Shown here: in pieces, positions 8,538-17,823 of the stretch
How the letters are laid out: the number at the start of each line of letters is the position of its first letter
Numbering within the stretch: position 1 is the stretch's first letter
NCBI GenBank assembly: GCA_965218935.1
Contig: CBDCMH010000011.1
Coordinates: 124,001 to 188,000, forward strand
Direction: 5' to 3'
DNA length: 64,000 nt
Source of the DNA: JADFOI01 sp965218935
Lineage (GTDB): Bacteria > Acidobacteriota > UBA6911 > RPQK01 > JADFOI01
Position numbers and translations under genes: made by a program
The notes under the pieces: model-generated
Told to the model about the DNA's origin: nothing
The model's database searches: none
The model's input: only the letters and a program-made list of their open reading frames with translations

Positions 8538-9352
8538 AACTCACCCTTCCCCAGTGGACCTTCATAAGTCTTCCACCAGTCGAGAAACTCTACCAATCGA
8601 GCCACCATGTAATCATGATACTGCTTCCCCTTCTCTTTGGATGCTTTCACATTGGAGGAAAACTGTCCCGTGGGGGCAATCCTCTTCTGTTCCTCCGAAG
8701 TCCAGGGCTGCTCAATAAAATCGCCGCCCCCACTTCCAAACAGATCATCATTTCCGAAGGGCCCGAAAACTCCTGCAAAATCGCACGCGGCATCTGAGAA
8801 CTTATCGGCTTTGATGGTATGGGGAAACTTGTAGTAAGTTTGGGATATCTCCAGCTCTCCAGCGTGATGCTCGTTGCTTTCCTTGAGTTGGGAAGCAATC
8901 CCTCGGGCCAGATACATGGGATCGGCCACGGCCGTCAGTACGCCGGGAAACTCAAACTCGCGGATGTTGCGGGCAGCAGCCGTAAGTGCAGGTAGGTTGG
9001 CCATCTTATGGCCATTGATCATCAGGATTTTCCTGAAGCCATGTCTGGCTGCTGAACGGATGATATCACAGACCACTTGGATGACGGTCTGGGTCTTCAG
9101 GGAGAGGGTTCCGGGGAAACCCAAGTGATGGGAGGAATCACCATACCATAAAGGGGAAGCACTCAGCACACCGGCCTGGCGGGCGGCGTCCTCAGCCAGA
9201 GCAATGGCCACATAGCTGTCCAGTCCCAAAGGGCCTGCCGGACCGTGCTGTTCCGTTGTCCCACAGGGGAGAATCAGGATGTCCTTCTCCTTCAGGTAAT
9301 CCCGGACATCTTCCCAAGTCAGCTCGTTCAACCAGACAGATTTCCCAGGCAT
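8534..9352 (-). CDS. Creatininase family metal-dependent amidohydrolase
   Basis: This 272-residue cytosolic hydrolase is of the creatininase/FAPy-deformylase/MftE fold. Metal ligands are visible: Glu34 and His36 in GTTEQHGP, Asp45 in LGLDSYVA, His115 in INGHKMAN, and Glu166 in HHAGELE. The family opens cyclic amides or deformylates. True creatininase has a Glu two residues after the NGH histidine; here the residue is Met, so creatinine is not the expected substrate. It is the first gene of a three-gene coupled unit with the flavoprotein and 2Fe-2S genes, suggesting hydrolysis followed by oxidation of the same compound. Confidence 0.85.
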   Translation of the reverse strand: MPGKSVWLNELTWEDVRDYLKEKDILILPCGTTEQHGPAGPLGLDSYVAIALAEDAARQAGVLSASPLWYGDSSHHLGFPGTLSLKTQTVIQVVCDIIRSAARHGFRKILMINGHKMANLPALTAAARNIREFEFPGVLTAVADPMYLARGIASQLKESNEHHAGELEISQTYYKFPHTIKADKFSDAACDFAGVFGPFGNDDLFGSGGGDFIEQPWTSEEQKRIAPTGQFSSNVKASKEKGKQYHDYMVARLVEFLDWWKTYEGPLGKGEL

Positions 9353-9485
9353 CCTTCCTCTTTTCTCTCTTACAGACGTATCCCAAAAGCTGGCCCGACC
9401 ACAGCCCGGATACGAGTGGAGATCGGCGATTTTCGGATAGCATCGTACCAGAAGCTCTATCGGTAGTTACCCCGGGAAACGTCTT

Positions 9486-10913
9486 CTATCTTTGGGAAGC
9501 AGCCTCTTCTACTTCGGCGAGCATCTTCTCAAGAGCTGGCTTGGAAAGAAACCTGCCGTTTGTGACCACTCCTTCAATCTCCCGGACATGGCTAATCTCT
9601 TCGAGGGGATTGGCCCCGAGCAGCACCAAATCCGCGTACTTCCCCTTCTCCACTGTTCCTAATGAGTCGTCTATACCCAGAAACCTGGCTGGATTTATAG
9701 TCCCCGCCTGCAGAGCCTCCATAGGCGTGAGGCCAGCCTTGACCAGGAGCTCCAGTTCATCGAGCAGACTGAAGCCGGGAAGATTGTAAGGCTTCAAGGT
9801 ATCCGTTCCGGTCATGAACTCGACTCCCACACGGCGCATGTCGGCCACAATCTCAAGATATTTATTGAATCGCCTCTCATACTCAGCCACATCGTCGACC
9901 GTGATAAAACCGCCATTCGGATTCCATTCGCTGGCCACCGATCCTCCCACCTTCGCTTCCCCCCTCTTGTAGTAGGTTGGCATGTATTTTAGCGGATCCA
10001 TTACACGGGGATCTCTCCGGTAAGCCGCCAGCGTTTTCCAGGTGTTGACGAGTGTGGGAGTCTGCCAGGTTTCATTCCTTAGAAAGCGCGCGAATAGCTG
10101 GGCTGCCTTCTGCTCGCTGTAAGTATCCAACAGCTGGGAGCCGTCGAGTCTTTGGTTCTCTACCAGCTCTTTTCTAAACTCTTCTTCGCGGCTCGAACTG
10201 GCCAGCAGGATTCCGCTTAAATGTTCGATGCTCTTTTGTCCTACATCGGAGGCCTCAGCCGCACTGACTGAAAAAGGAACATGCCCGATAAAGGGGAGCC
10301 CTTCCTTTTTTGCCTCGGCAATCACCGCATCGTAAGTCTCCTTGGACAACAAATCATAGACCTTTATAAAATCTACGCCTCGTCTCTTGAGAGTACTGAC
10401 TATCTCCCGTCCTCCCGCTGGACTCGTCACCATGACGGGTCCGCCATCTGGCCACCAGCGTGATCCCGGACCATCCACGAGGGGGCCGGAGGCAATGATG
10501 CGGGGTCCGATGAGCTTCCCTTCGGCGATCTCCTGGCGCCACTGCTTGATCATGTCGAAGTGGTCCAGCGGACCGTGCACATCGCGTATCCCTGTTACTC
10601 CGTTAGCAATAAACAGGGGAAGAAACATGATCCCGTTGTAGCGCGTATGCACGTGCATATCCCACAGTCCCGGTATCAAGAATTTGCCGCTGGCATCGAT
10701 GATCTCCGCGTTGTTCGGGATAAGAACCCTCCCGGTTCTTCCCAGGTCGCTGATACGCTCATTGGCCACTACGACGGTCATGTCCGGCTGGGCCGGGGTG
10801 CCAGTGCCATCAATCACCGTGACATTCGTGAAGACCACAGGCCCTTGCTGGGCCTGAAGAAACACCAAGGCGGGAAACAGGAAAAGAAATCCTAACAGAT
10901 ACCCTTTTTTCAC
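9486..10913 (-). CDS. Exported metal-dependent amidohydrolase, imidazolonepropionase-like
   Basis: A 475-residue enzyme starts with a clear signal peptide (KKGYLLGFLFLFPALVFLQAQQ), so it is probably periplasmic. The GTG start at 10913 is chosen because GGAGG lies 6 bp upstream; the frame extends 21 codons further but has no signal-peptide logic. Metal-site motifs are complete: DMHVH (strand 1), FIKVYD with the carbamate-type Lys, IGHVPF and IEHLSG histidines, and TGTD with the last-strand Asp. It ends in the usual GTVEKGKYADLVLL segment. The family includes prolidase-like and imidazolonepropionase-like hydrolases. The substrate is unknown, likely a cyclic amide or dipeptide. Confidence 0.85.
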   Translation of the reverse strand: MKKGYLLGFLFLFPALVFLQAQQGPVVFTNVTVIDGTGTPAQPDMTVVVANERISDLGRTGRVLIPNNAEIIDASGKFLIPGLWDMHVHTRYNGIMFLPLFIANGVTGIRDVHGPLDHFDMIKQWRQEIAEGKLIGPRIIASGPLVDGPGSRWWPDGGPVMVTSPAGGREIVSTLKRRGVDFIKVYDLLSKETYDAVIAEAKKEGLPFIGHVPFSVSAAEASDVGQKSIEHLSGILLASSSREEEFRKELVENQRLDGSQLLDTYSEQKAAQLFARFLRNETWQTPTLVNTWKTLAAYRRDPRVMDPLKYMPTYYKRGEAKVGGSVASEWNPNGGFITVDDVAEYERRFNKYLEIVADMRRVGVEFMTGTDTLKPYNLPGFSLLDELELLVKAGLTPMEALQAGTINPARFLGIDDSLGTVEKGKYADLVLLGANPLEEISHVREIEGVVTNGRFLSKPALEKMLAEVEEAASQR

Positions 10914-11007
10914 ATTACACCTCCATTGTTGAAGAATCTTCCAAGAACATCGATAAACCGAAATAAGCCGGGCCATCCATCGACTTGGGAAACCTGGCCA
11001 TCCAACC

Positions 11008-12498
11008 TTATGTGTCTCCCATCAGTTCGTCTACATCCTTCCTGACAGAAAACACCTGAGCCGGGTCGAAGTGAAAACTCTTGTGCTGATAATCCCCTTT
11101 GGGCAGTGGGTCGTACTGGGACTGGTAGTAGGCTTTGTTGGCTGTAATTTCCTTCACCGCCGCCACAAAGGCATCGATATCTTCTCGGGTGTTGTAAATG
11201 CCCAAACTGGCCCGCACCATGCCTCGGCGCAGCTCCACATACTCCTCCAGGTCTTCGTCGCTAACCCCCTCGACGTTTTCGCTTAAACTGTCCGTGATCA
11301 TTTCCCTCACATAGGGGTGTGCACAGAAACAGGCGTTGCGGGTGGCGATGTTAAAGTAGTCATTGAGCACGGCTGATACGAGGCCATGATCAAGATCACC
11401 AATGTTGAAGGAAATGGCGCCCACCCTCTTACAGACCTGGAAGTCGGTCTCTCCGTAAATGACCACTCCCTCAATTTCCTGGAGCTGCTGCAACCCGTAT
11501 TCGATGAGCTGGGACTCCTCTTCGGCTATCAGATCCATGCCGACCTTGTTTAGAGCGTACAGTGAAGCCGCAAGACCTATAGCCCCGGAGATATTGGGCG
11601 TGCCGGCTTCCTCTCGATCCGGGAATTCCTCGGACAGGGTGTAACGGTTGATATAGACATCCTCCACCATGCCTCCCCCCATTTCCTGAGGTTCAAGACC
11701 GGCGAACAGATCTTTTCGAGCCACAACCACACCTGGCGAACCCGGAGCGTAGATCTTGTGTCCGGAAAACACCACCACATCGAGATCTCTATCTCCCTGG
11801 CCGCTGACCTGTACCGGCAGGTGAGCAACCAGCTGAGCTCCATCTATAACCACCACTGCGCCGTAGCGATGAGCCAGCGCCGCCACTTCATGGACGGGGT
11901 TGATGATGCCGGTGACATTTGAAACACCCGTAATGGCTACGTAGTTGACCCGACCGCGGTACTCTTCGAGTGCCTGTTCCAGGCGACCCAGGTCTACGCA
12001 GCCCAGTGCATTCACGGCCGTCTGCGCTGGAACGTGGACCACTTCGGAAAACTGCTTGCGATGGGGCAGATCATTGGAATGGTGCTCCATCTCCGAGCAG
12101 AGCACGACATCTTTCTCCGGCCACTTATCCTTCAAGGTACGGGCCACACGATTGATCCCTCCCGTAGCGCCGCTGCCCACAAAGAAGGCGGTGTAGTGCT
12201 CTGGATCGGCCTTCACAAAATGGAGCACCATTTCGTGGGCCCACCGGTACTCCTGAGTGGAGAGTCTGGCTCCGAAATGAAGGATGCTGTGGGTGTTGGA
12301 GTAATAGGGTAGAAAACGATCGAGCGTATCCTGTACCACTTTAAGGCGAAGCGTGCTGGCTGTGCTGTCCAAGTAAATGCGTCGGGTGCGTTTTCCGTTG
12401 ACAAGAGTATACTCTGTATCAAGACCGATCACCTCGGTACAGAGCTGGTGGAGGTAGGCCTGTCGCTGTTCTACCGCCTGTGTGGTTGGCTCGACCAT
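11008..12498 (-). CDS. Aminotransferase class V (cysteine desulfurase-like) PLP enzyme
   Basis: This 496-residue cytosolic PLP enzyme is larger than the usual 400-residue NifS/SufS type. The PLP-binding Lys is in VVFSGHKIYAPGSPGVVV, with CSEMEHHSNDLPHR upstream (cofactor-stacking His) and VVIDGAQLVAH (cofactor Asp). A cysteine-rich ACFCAHPYVRE loop near residue 390 sits where desulfurases place the catalytic Cys, though the sequence is not the standard RxGHHCA or SGSAC. It may be a desulfurase, a selenocysteine lyase or a kynureninase-like enzyme. It lies 94 bp upstream of the amidohydrolase start on the same strand and 157 bp downstream of fdhD, for whose sulfur relay a desulfurase would be a plausible partner. 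Confidence 0.75.
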   Translation of the reverse strand: MVEPTTQAVEQRQAYLHQLCTEVIGLDTEYTLVNGKRTRRIYLDSTASTLRLKVVQDTLDRFLPYYSNTHSILHFGARLSTQEYRWAHEMVLHFVKADPEHYTAFFVGSGATGGINRVARTLKDKWPEKDVVLCSEMEHHSNDLPHRKQFSEVVHVPAQTAVNALGCVDLGRLEQALEEYRGRVNYVAITGVSNVTGIINPVHEVAALAHRYGAVVVIDGAQLVAHLPVQVSGQGDRDLDVVVFSGHKIYAPGSPGVVVARKDLFAGLEPQEMGGGMVEDVYINRYTLSEEFPDREEAGTPNISGAIGLAASLYALNKVGMDLIAEEESQLIEYGLQQLQEIEGVVIYGETDFQVCKRVGAISFNIGDLDHGLVSAVLNDYFNIATRNACFCAHPYVREMITDSLSENVEGVSDEDLEEYVELRRGMVRASLGIYNTREDIDAFVAAVKEITANKAYYQSQYDPLPKGDYQHKSFHFDPAQVFSVRKDVDELMGDT

Positions 12499-12655
12499 AG
12501 CGTTATCCGTCGATAGGGAGTTGCAATTACTGAGAAAGAGTAGCGTAAAAAGGAAAATGAGTCAAAGGGAGGCTGGAATCGGAAACGATTCGGCAAAGCA
12601 CCTACCATCAATAGATAGCGGGTTATTCGGCTTCCAAACTCGCAACGGCACGAAA

Positions 12656-13519
12656 TCACCCTGCCATGTTCATTCGCTGGGCTCCGGAGTAGACGTTGAA
12701 ACGTCCGTCGCGCAGGAAGCCGATCAGGGCCATATTGAATTCACGGGCCATATCGATGGCCAGACTGCTGGGCGCCCCGACGGCGGCCAGGGCAGGTATC
12801 CCCCCCATAAGAGCCTTCTGGACCAGTTCATAGCTGACGCGGCCGCTGACCAGTAAAACCGTGTCTGAAGCAGGCAGACGCCCTTCGCAAAGAAGCGCTC
12901 CCACCACCTTGTCCAGCGCATTGTGCCGACCAACATCTTCGCGTGCCAGTAGGAGCTCCCCTTTCGCATCAAACAGAGCCGAGGCGTGTAAACCGCCGGT
13001 TCGCGAAAAGAGAGTCTGGGCTTTGCGTAACTTTTTCGGCAATTCCAGGAAATATCCTGGGCTCAGGTTGAACGTCCCAACGGGCGGTACGGGACAAGCC
13101 ACCCGCAACATTTCCAGGGAGGCTTTGCCGCAAATACCGCAACTGGATGTGGTGTAAACGTTGCGGCTGAATTTTTGTGGATCAAAAGCCGTACCTGGGC
13201 TCAAGAAAACATTCACAACGTTGTTTCGGGCAGGATCCGGTGTGGAGCTGCAGTACTGGATATCACGGATGGCAGTGTGATCGGCCACGATACCTTCGCT
13301 GAAAAGGAAACCCGCCGCCAGCTCAAAGTCATGGCCCGGTGTGCGCATGGTGACGGCGATGCTGTGTCGCATCTGGCCTTTCTCTTCGACAATGACGCGA
13401 ACTTCCATCGGCTCTTCAGCCACCACCTCGTCGGATTTCCGCTCCATGTGGCCACCCTCAAAGCTGAGAAGGGAGGTGCTGAGGGTCGCCTCTGAGGTCT
13501 GGGTTTGATCTCCCTTCAT
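12656..13519 (-). CDS. fdhD: Formate dehydrogenase accessory sulfurtransferase FdhD
   Basis: FdhD hands sulfur from a cysteine desulfurase to the molybdenum cofactor of formate-dehydrogenase-type enzymes. The protein has 287 residues from the ATG at 13519. The essential Cys pair is in TSSCGICGKAS (Cys127 and Cys130). Other family segments seen are GHDFELAAGFLFSEGIV, the REDVGRHNALDKVVG motif and SGRVSYELVQKA. The start at 13519 is preferred over an in-frame ATG 48 bp upstream because it overlaps the stop of the molybdopterin oxidoreductase gene as ATGA, implying translational coupling to its client enzyme. Confidence 0.93.
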   Translation of the reverse strand: MKGDQTQTSEATLSTSLLSFEGGHMERKSDEVVAEEPMEVRVIVEEKGQMRHSIAVTMRTPGHDFELAAGFLFSEGIVADHTAIRDIQYCSSTPDPARNNVVNVFLSPGTAFDPQKFSRNVYTTSSCGICGKASLEMLRVACPVPPVGTFNLSPGYFLELPKKLRKAQTLFSRTGGLHASALFDAKGELLLAREDVGRHNALDKVVGALLCEGRLPASDTVLLVSGRVSYELVQKALMGGIPALAAVGAPSSLAIDMAREFNMALIGFLRDGRFNVYSGAQRMNMAG

Positions 13520-15732
13520 CGTGCTATCACCTTGACGACGGCGTCGCGATAGGCGGGGATCCCGCATTCCGGGTCGGCGGTGCCCCGTGGGATGAGGATG
13601 TTTGCCTCGGGCCAGTACATCATTACGGTACCGGGTTGAATGGGGCCCTTTTGCGTTCGTCCCTGAAACTCCCCTGTTTCAGATCGGACCAGGACCCCGT
13701 CGCCTTCTTCCAGCTGGAGGCGGTCCATGTCTTCCTCGCACAGTATGACACTGTCTCGCACGGCACCCAGCAGCATGTCTTTTTCTCCAAATACCATACT
13801 GTTGAACTGCTTACCGCGGCGCGTGTTCAACTGGAAACTTCCGGCAGGAACGTCGCGCTGTGGTGGATCGACAACTTTGAATCGTGCCCGGCCGTCGGGG
13901 AAACCAAACCTGCCTTTCGATGCCAGAAGGGGACCTCCCCATTGGAATTGGTCGCCCTTTTCCCCAAGAAGCTGAATGCCTTCATAGAAGGGAATCACGC
14001 GCGAAATTTCCTTGCGGATGGCTGCCGTGGAGTCAAAGTGGATTTTATCCGCCAGCTGGGGTCTGGCACGTTTCGCGAGCTCCATAAGGAAGCGCCATTC
14101 GTCGCGGGCCTCGGTGACGCGCGGTCCCGGAATTTCGGGACTGAAGATGACCCGTCTTTCGGTGGAAGTTTCTGTACACCCGCCCACCATTTCATAACGT
14201 GTTGTGGCCGGCAGAATCAGGACTGTTTCGGCGGGTGCCACCAGCATTTGGGGGTTCAATACGATATCGTGATGGATCCGCAGCGGGATGCGTTCCAGAG
14301 CCTCTCGCACAAAGTGGCTGTCGGGAAGCACGCCCAGAAGATTGCTTCCTACACAGTAGAGGGTATCTATTTCTCCTCGGGAGGCTGCTTCAATCATCTC
14401 GGCAACGAAATAGCCCTTCCAGGCCGGTACCTCGAACCCCCAGAGTTCCTGGAGGCGTTGCGCCCCTTCTTCGTTGACCGATAGCCCACCCGGATATTGA
14501 TTGGGCACGCAACCCATTTCCGCACCCCCCTGTACTCCGGAATGGCCGCGAATGGCCATCAGTCCAGTTTTTGCTTTTCCCACATTGCCGCGAGCCAGGG
14601 CCAGGTTCGCGATGGCCTTAACATTGGCCACACCGTGGCGGTGCATGGTCACTCCCATGGACCAGATGAAGATGGCGGTTCTTGCTCCGGCGTAAAGCTT
14701 GGCAAACTCCAGCATCGCTTCCCGTTTGGCTCCCGAGTGACTTTCCAATTTTTCAAAGCTCTGCCCTTCCAGGGCCTGAACCAGTTCTTCCCATCCCACC
14801 GTGTGCTGTGAAATAAACCTCCGGTCGATCCAGTCCTGCGCGATGAGATGCTTGAGGACACCCTGAATGAAGGCGATGTCTCCTCCCACTTTGATGGGAA
14901 AAAAGGCGTCGCCGATCGTTGTGCCGAACAACAGAGAATGCAAATTGGAAGGCACCCAGTATTTTTCCAAACCGGGTTCCCGAAAGGGATTGATGAAGGC
15001 GACTTTCGTGCCTCGCCTTTTCGCCAGATGAAGGTATTTCATCATCACCGGCTGGTTGTTGGCCGCGTCGCTTCCGATAAAAACCACCAGATCGGACCCG
15101 ATAACGTCTCGATAACTACAGGTCGTGGCGGCGTGTCCGATGCTTTGCTTCAAGGCAACCGTGCTGGGGGCGTGACAGACGCGGGCCGAGTTATCGATAT
15201 GGTTGGTGCCCATCAGCCTGGCTGCTTTTTGGGCAACATAATAAGTCTCGTTGACGGTGCCGCGTGAAACCAGATAGAAGGCTAGTTGTTGCGGATCGAC
15301 GGAGCCGATGCGGTCCGCCACAAGATTGAGAGCCGTCTCCCAATCAATGGGCTGGAAACCACCTTCGCCCCGCCGGCGAATCATGGGCTCAGGTATCCGG
15401 CCGAGCCCGCGAAGCTCGCCCTCTGAATGACCCTCTAAGGTGTTCGCGTCCTTCAGGAGGGCAGTCTCGAAGGGCGGCATCGTGTTCAGACGGAGCAGGT
15501 TCAGGCGTATCCAGCAAAGATGGATGTCCGGCATGGTCCAGTCTCTGAGACCGCTGGTTCCCAGAGCGCACCCATCACAGACGCCATCTCGGAGAATTCG
15601 CCAGGCATATCCCGGCTGATCGCGATTTGCCCAGACCGTTTGCAGGATTTCCCTATAGGGGCCGATTTGTCGGTTCAGTCGGGTGCGTGCGTACATTCGT
15701 TTTATGGAGGACGATGGAGTATGTTCGCACAT
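13516..15732 (-). CDS. Molybdopterin-dependent oxidoreductase, FdhF/YdeP-like
   Basis: This large molybdenum-enzyme subunit is 738 residues from the ATG at 15732; in-frame GTG 15843 and ATG 15696 are alternatives, and none has a strong ribosome site. An N-terminal RDGVCDGCALG...HLC cysteine set resembles a 4Fe-4S motif. SARVCHAPSTVALKQSIG aligns with the FdhF active-site SARVxH loop, placing a Cys where E. coli FdhF has selenocysteine. The C-terminal domain (RRGKQFNSMVFGEKD..., then DGVLVRSETGEFQGR) is the cofactor-binding barrel. Coupling to fdhD supports a sulfurated Mo centre and a formate-dehydrogenase-like reaction, but YdeP-type relatives have other or unknown substrates. Confidence 0.82.
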   Translation of the reverse strand: MCEHTPSSSIKRMYARTRLNRQIGPYREILQTVWANRDQPGYAWRILRDGVCDGCALGTSGLRDWTMPDIHLCWIRLNLLRLNTMPPFETALLKDANTLEGHSEGELRGLGRIPEPMIRRRGEGGFQPIDWETALNLVADRIGSVDPQQLAFYLVSRGTVNETYYVAQKAARLMGTNHIDNSARVCHAPSTVALKQSIGHAATTCSYRDVIGSDLVVFIGSDAANNQPVMMKYLHLAKRRGTKVAFINPFREPGLEKYWVPSNLHSLLFGTTIGDAFFPIKVGGDIAFIQGVLKHLIAQDWIDRRFISQHTVGWEELVQALEGQSFEKLESHSGAKREAMLEFAKLYAGARTAIFIWSMGVTMHRHGVANVKAIANLALARGNVGKAKTGLMAIRGHSGVQGGAEMGCVPNQYPGGLSVNEEGAQRLQELWGFEVPAWKGYFVAEMIEAASRGEIDTLYCVGSNLLGVLPDSHFVREALERIPLRIHHDIVLNPQMLVAPAETVLILPATTRYEMVGGCTETSTERRVIFSPEIPGPRVTEARDEWRFLMELAKRARPQLADKIHFDSTAAIRKEISRVIPFYEGIQLLGEKGDQFQWGGPLLASKGRFGFPDGRARFKVVDPPQRDVPAGSFQLNTRRGKQFNSMVFGEKDMLLGAVRDSVILCEEDMDRLQLEEGDGVLVRSETGEFQGRTQKGPIQPGTVMMYWPEANILIPRGTADPECGIPAYRDAVVKVIAR

Positions 15733-15994
15733 CCTTCCGGCCCACGAAAGCAGGAAAGTACGATTCCCCGGGATGAACACCCTCGGCGGTAGTGATCGAT
15801 TTTTTGAATGAGTCTGGCCCCTCGATTCAAGCCTGCCCATCACTAAACCCCACCGACCGATGCCAAGAGCAATTGCGAACTGCGCTCACTGGCTTTTCTG
15901 AAGTTTCGCCAGAAAGATCTCGCAAGAGCCGGGGTTTTCATGCTAGTTTGGCTGGTTTACTTTCGAGACCGGCAGACGCAAGCGAATAGAGGTG

Positions 15995-17800
15995 ATGAGC
16001 ATCAATACCCGGAAGGACATCAGAAATCTGGCCATCATCGCCCATGTGGACCATGGCAAGACCACACTCGTGGATGCCATGCTTTGGCAAAGTGGGGTTT
16101 TCCGCGAGAACCAGCAGGTTGTGGAACGGGTGATGGATTCCATCGACCTGGAGCGCGAGAAAGGTATCACCATCATGGCCAAGAACACCTCGGTTGTCTT
16201 CCGAGATGTTCATATCAATATTGTTGATACTCCCGGTCATACGGATTTCGGGGGCGAGGTGGAGCGCACTCTCAAGCTGGTGGACGGAGTGCTCCTCCTG
16301 GTGGATGCCAGCGAAGGGCCCCTTCCACAAACTCGGTTCGTTCTGAGAAAAGCGCTCGAGGCAGAACTGCCTCAGATCGTTGTCATCAACAAGATCGATC
16401 GTTCCGATGCCAGGCCGGCAGAAGTCCTGGATGAGATCTATGACCTTTTCATCGACCTGGATGCCACCGAGGAGCAACTGGAGTTTCCGGTCCTCTACGC
16501 CAACGCCAAGGCGGGGACCTGCCGAACAACCCAGGAGGGGGAAGACCAGTCCCTGGCGCCACTCTTTGAGCAAATCCTGACCACGGTGCCGGCCCCCCGC
16601 TTTGATGACACGGCCCCACTTCAATTGTTGATCACTACACTAGACTATGACGACTATGTGGGCCGCCTGGCTATTGGACGGGTATTCAATGGACACATCG
16701 GTGAGAAGCAACGCACCGTCCTATGCCGAAGAGATGGAACCTTCGAGGAGGTGCAGATTGCAATCCTCTACGGGTACCGAGGTCTCGACCGGGAAAAGAT
16801 TAAGGAGGCCGGGCCAGGAGATATCGTTGCCTTCGCAGGAGTGGAGAACATCAATATCGGGGAGACCCTGTCCAGCATTGAGGATCCCAGACCCCTGCCC
16901 CCGGTTCAGGTTGACGAACCGACCCTCTCGGTCGTGATCACCGTCAACGACTCTCCTCTATCCGGAAGAGACGGTAAGCACCTGACCAGCCGTCAACTGA
17001 AGAACCGACTCGATAAGGAGAGCCTCACGAATGTCTCCATCGAAGTGGAGGAGACCGACGCACCGGATGCTTTCAAAGTGTCAGGGCGTGGTGCACTGCA
17101 ACTGGCCATCCTGGTTGAGATGATGAGGAGAGAACAGTACGAGATGTGTGTAGGCCGCCCGAAGGTCATCACTCGCAAGGTGGATAACATCGAAATGGAA
17201 CCGATTGAGCAACTCGTGGTGGATTGCCCTGACACCTATATCGGAGTGGTCAGTGAGAAAATGGGGATTCGAAAGGGCAAAATGGTCAAAATCGTCAACC
17301 ACGGAAGCGGCCGTGTGCGGATGGAATTTCGGGCTCCTTCACGAGGACTTTTGGGTTTTCGCAGTGAGCTTCTGACCGACACTCGAGGCACGGCCATCAT
17401 GACCCAGATCTTCGACGGGTATGCTGAATGGCAGGGGGAGATCCCTCACCGTCCCACCGGAGTGCTGGTCTCAGATCGATCCGGAAAGACCACAGCCTAC
17501 GCCATCGAGCATCTTCAACCCCGCGGCGAACTCTTTGTTTCGCCGGTAGAAGAAGTGTATGAGGGCATGATCGTCGGCGAGAACTCTCGTTCTCAGGATA
17601 TGGATATTAACATCACAAAAGAAAAGAAGGTGACCAACATTCGGTCATCCACTAGTGAGGTCCTCGTTCATCTGGTACCCCCTCGCAAGATGAGTCTCGA
17701 GCAATCTCTGGAGTTCATCCGGGCTGACGAAATGGTGGAAGTGACTCCCGCGGCGCTTCGTCTGCGGAAGACGGTTCTTCAGGCTTCACGGCGAAAGTAG
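15995..17800 (+). CDS. typA: Translational GTPase TypA/BipA
   Basis: This ribosome-associated GTPase is 601 residues, the normal TypA length. G1 AHVDHGKT is near residues 16-23, followed by MDSIDLEREKGITI, DTPGHTDFGGEVER (G3) and NKIDR (G4). The TypA-specific C-terminus includes RGALQLAILVEMMRREQYE, FRAPSRGLLGFR and EKKVTNIRSSTSE. ATG 15995 is preferred over the GTG one codon upstream; GAGG lies just before it. It is divergent from the molybdenum-enzyme gene. A damaged ychF copy begins only 23 bp downstream. Confidence 0.96.
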   Translation: MSINTRKDIRNLAIIAHVDHGKTTLVDAMLWQSGVFRENQQVVERVMDSIDLEREKGITIMAKNTSVVFRDVHINIVDTPGHTDFGGEVERTLKLVDGVLLLVDASEGPLPQTRFVLRKALEAELPQIVVINKIDRSDARPAEVLDEIYDLFIDLDATEEQLEFPVLYANAKAGTCRTTQEGEDQSLAPLFEQILTTVPAPRFDDTAPLQLLITTLDYDDYVGRLAIGRVFNGHIGEKQRTVLCRRDGTFEEVQIAILYGYRGLDREKIKEAGPGDIVAFAGVENINIGETLSSIEDPRPLPPVQVDEPTLSVVITVNDSPLSGRDGKHLTSRQLKNRLDKESLTNVSIEVEETDAPDAFKVSGRGALQLAILVEMMRREQYEMCVGRPKVITRKVDNIEMEPIEQLVVDCPDTYIGVVSEKMGIRKGKMVKIVNHGSGRVRMEFRAPSRGLLGFRSELLTDTRGTAIMTQIFDGYAEWQGEIPHRPTGVLVSDRSGKTTAYAIEHLQPRGELFVSPVEEVYEGMIVGENSRSQDMDINITKEKKVTNIRSSTSEVLVHLVPPRKMSLEQSLEFIRADEMVEVTPAALRLRKTVLQASRRK

Positions 17801-17823
17801 ACCTGTTCAAGGAACGATTAAAG

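Noticed and set aside
7302..8567. 421-codon plus-strand open frame opposite the flavoprotein gene
   Set aside because: It lies entirely antisense to a flavoprotein with clear FAD and active-site motifs; the translation has no domain and is rich in residues expected from reverse reading.
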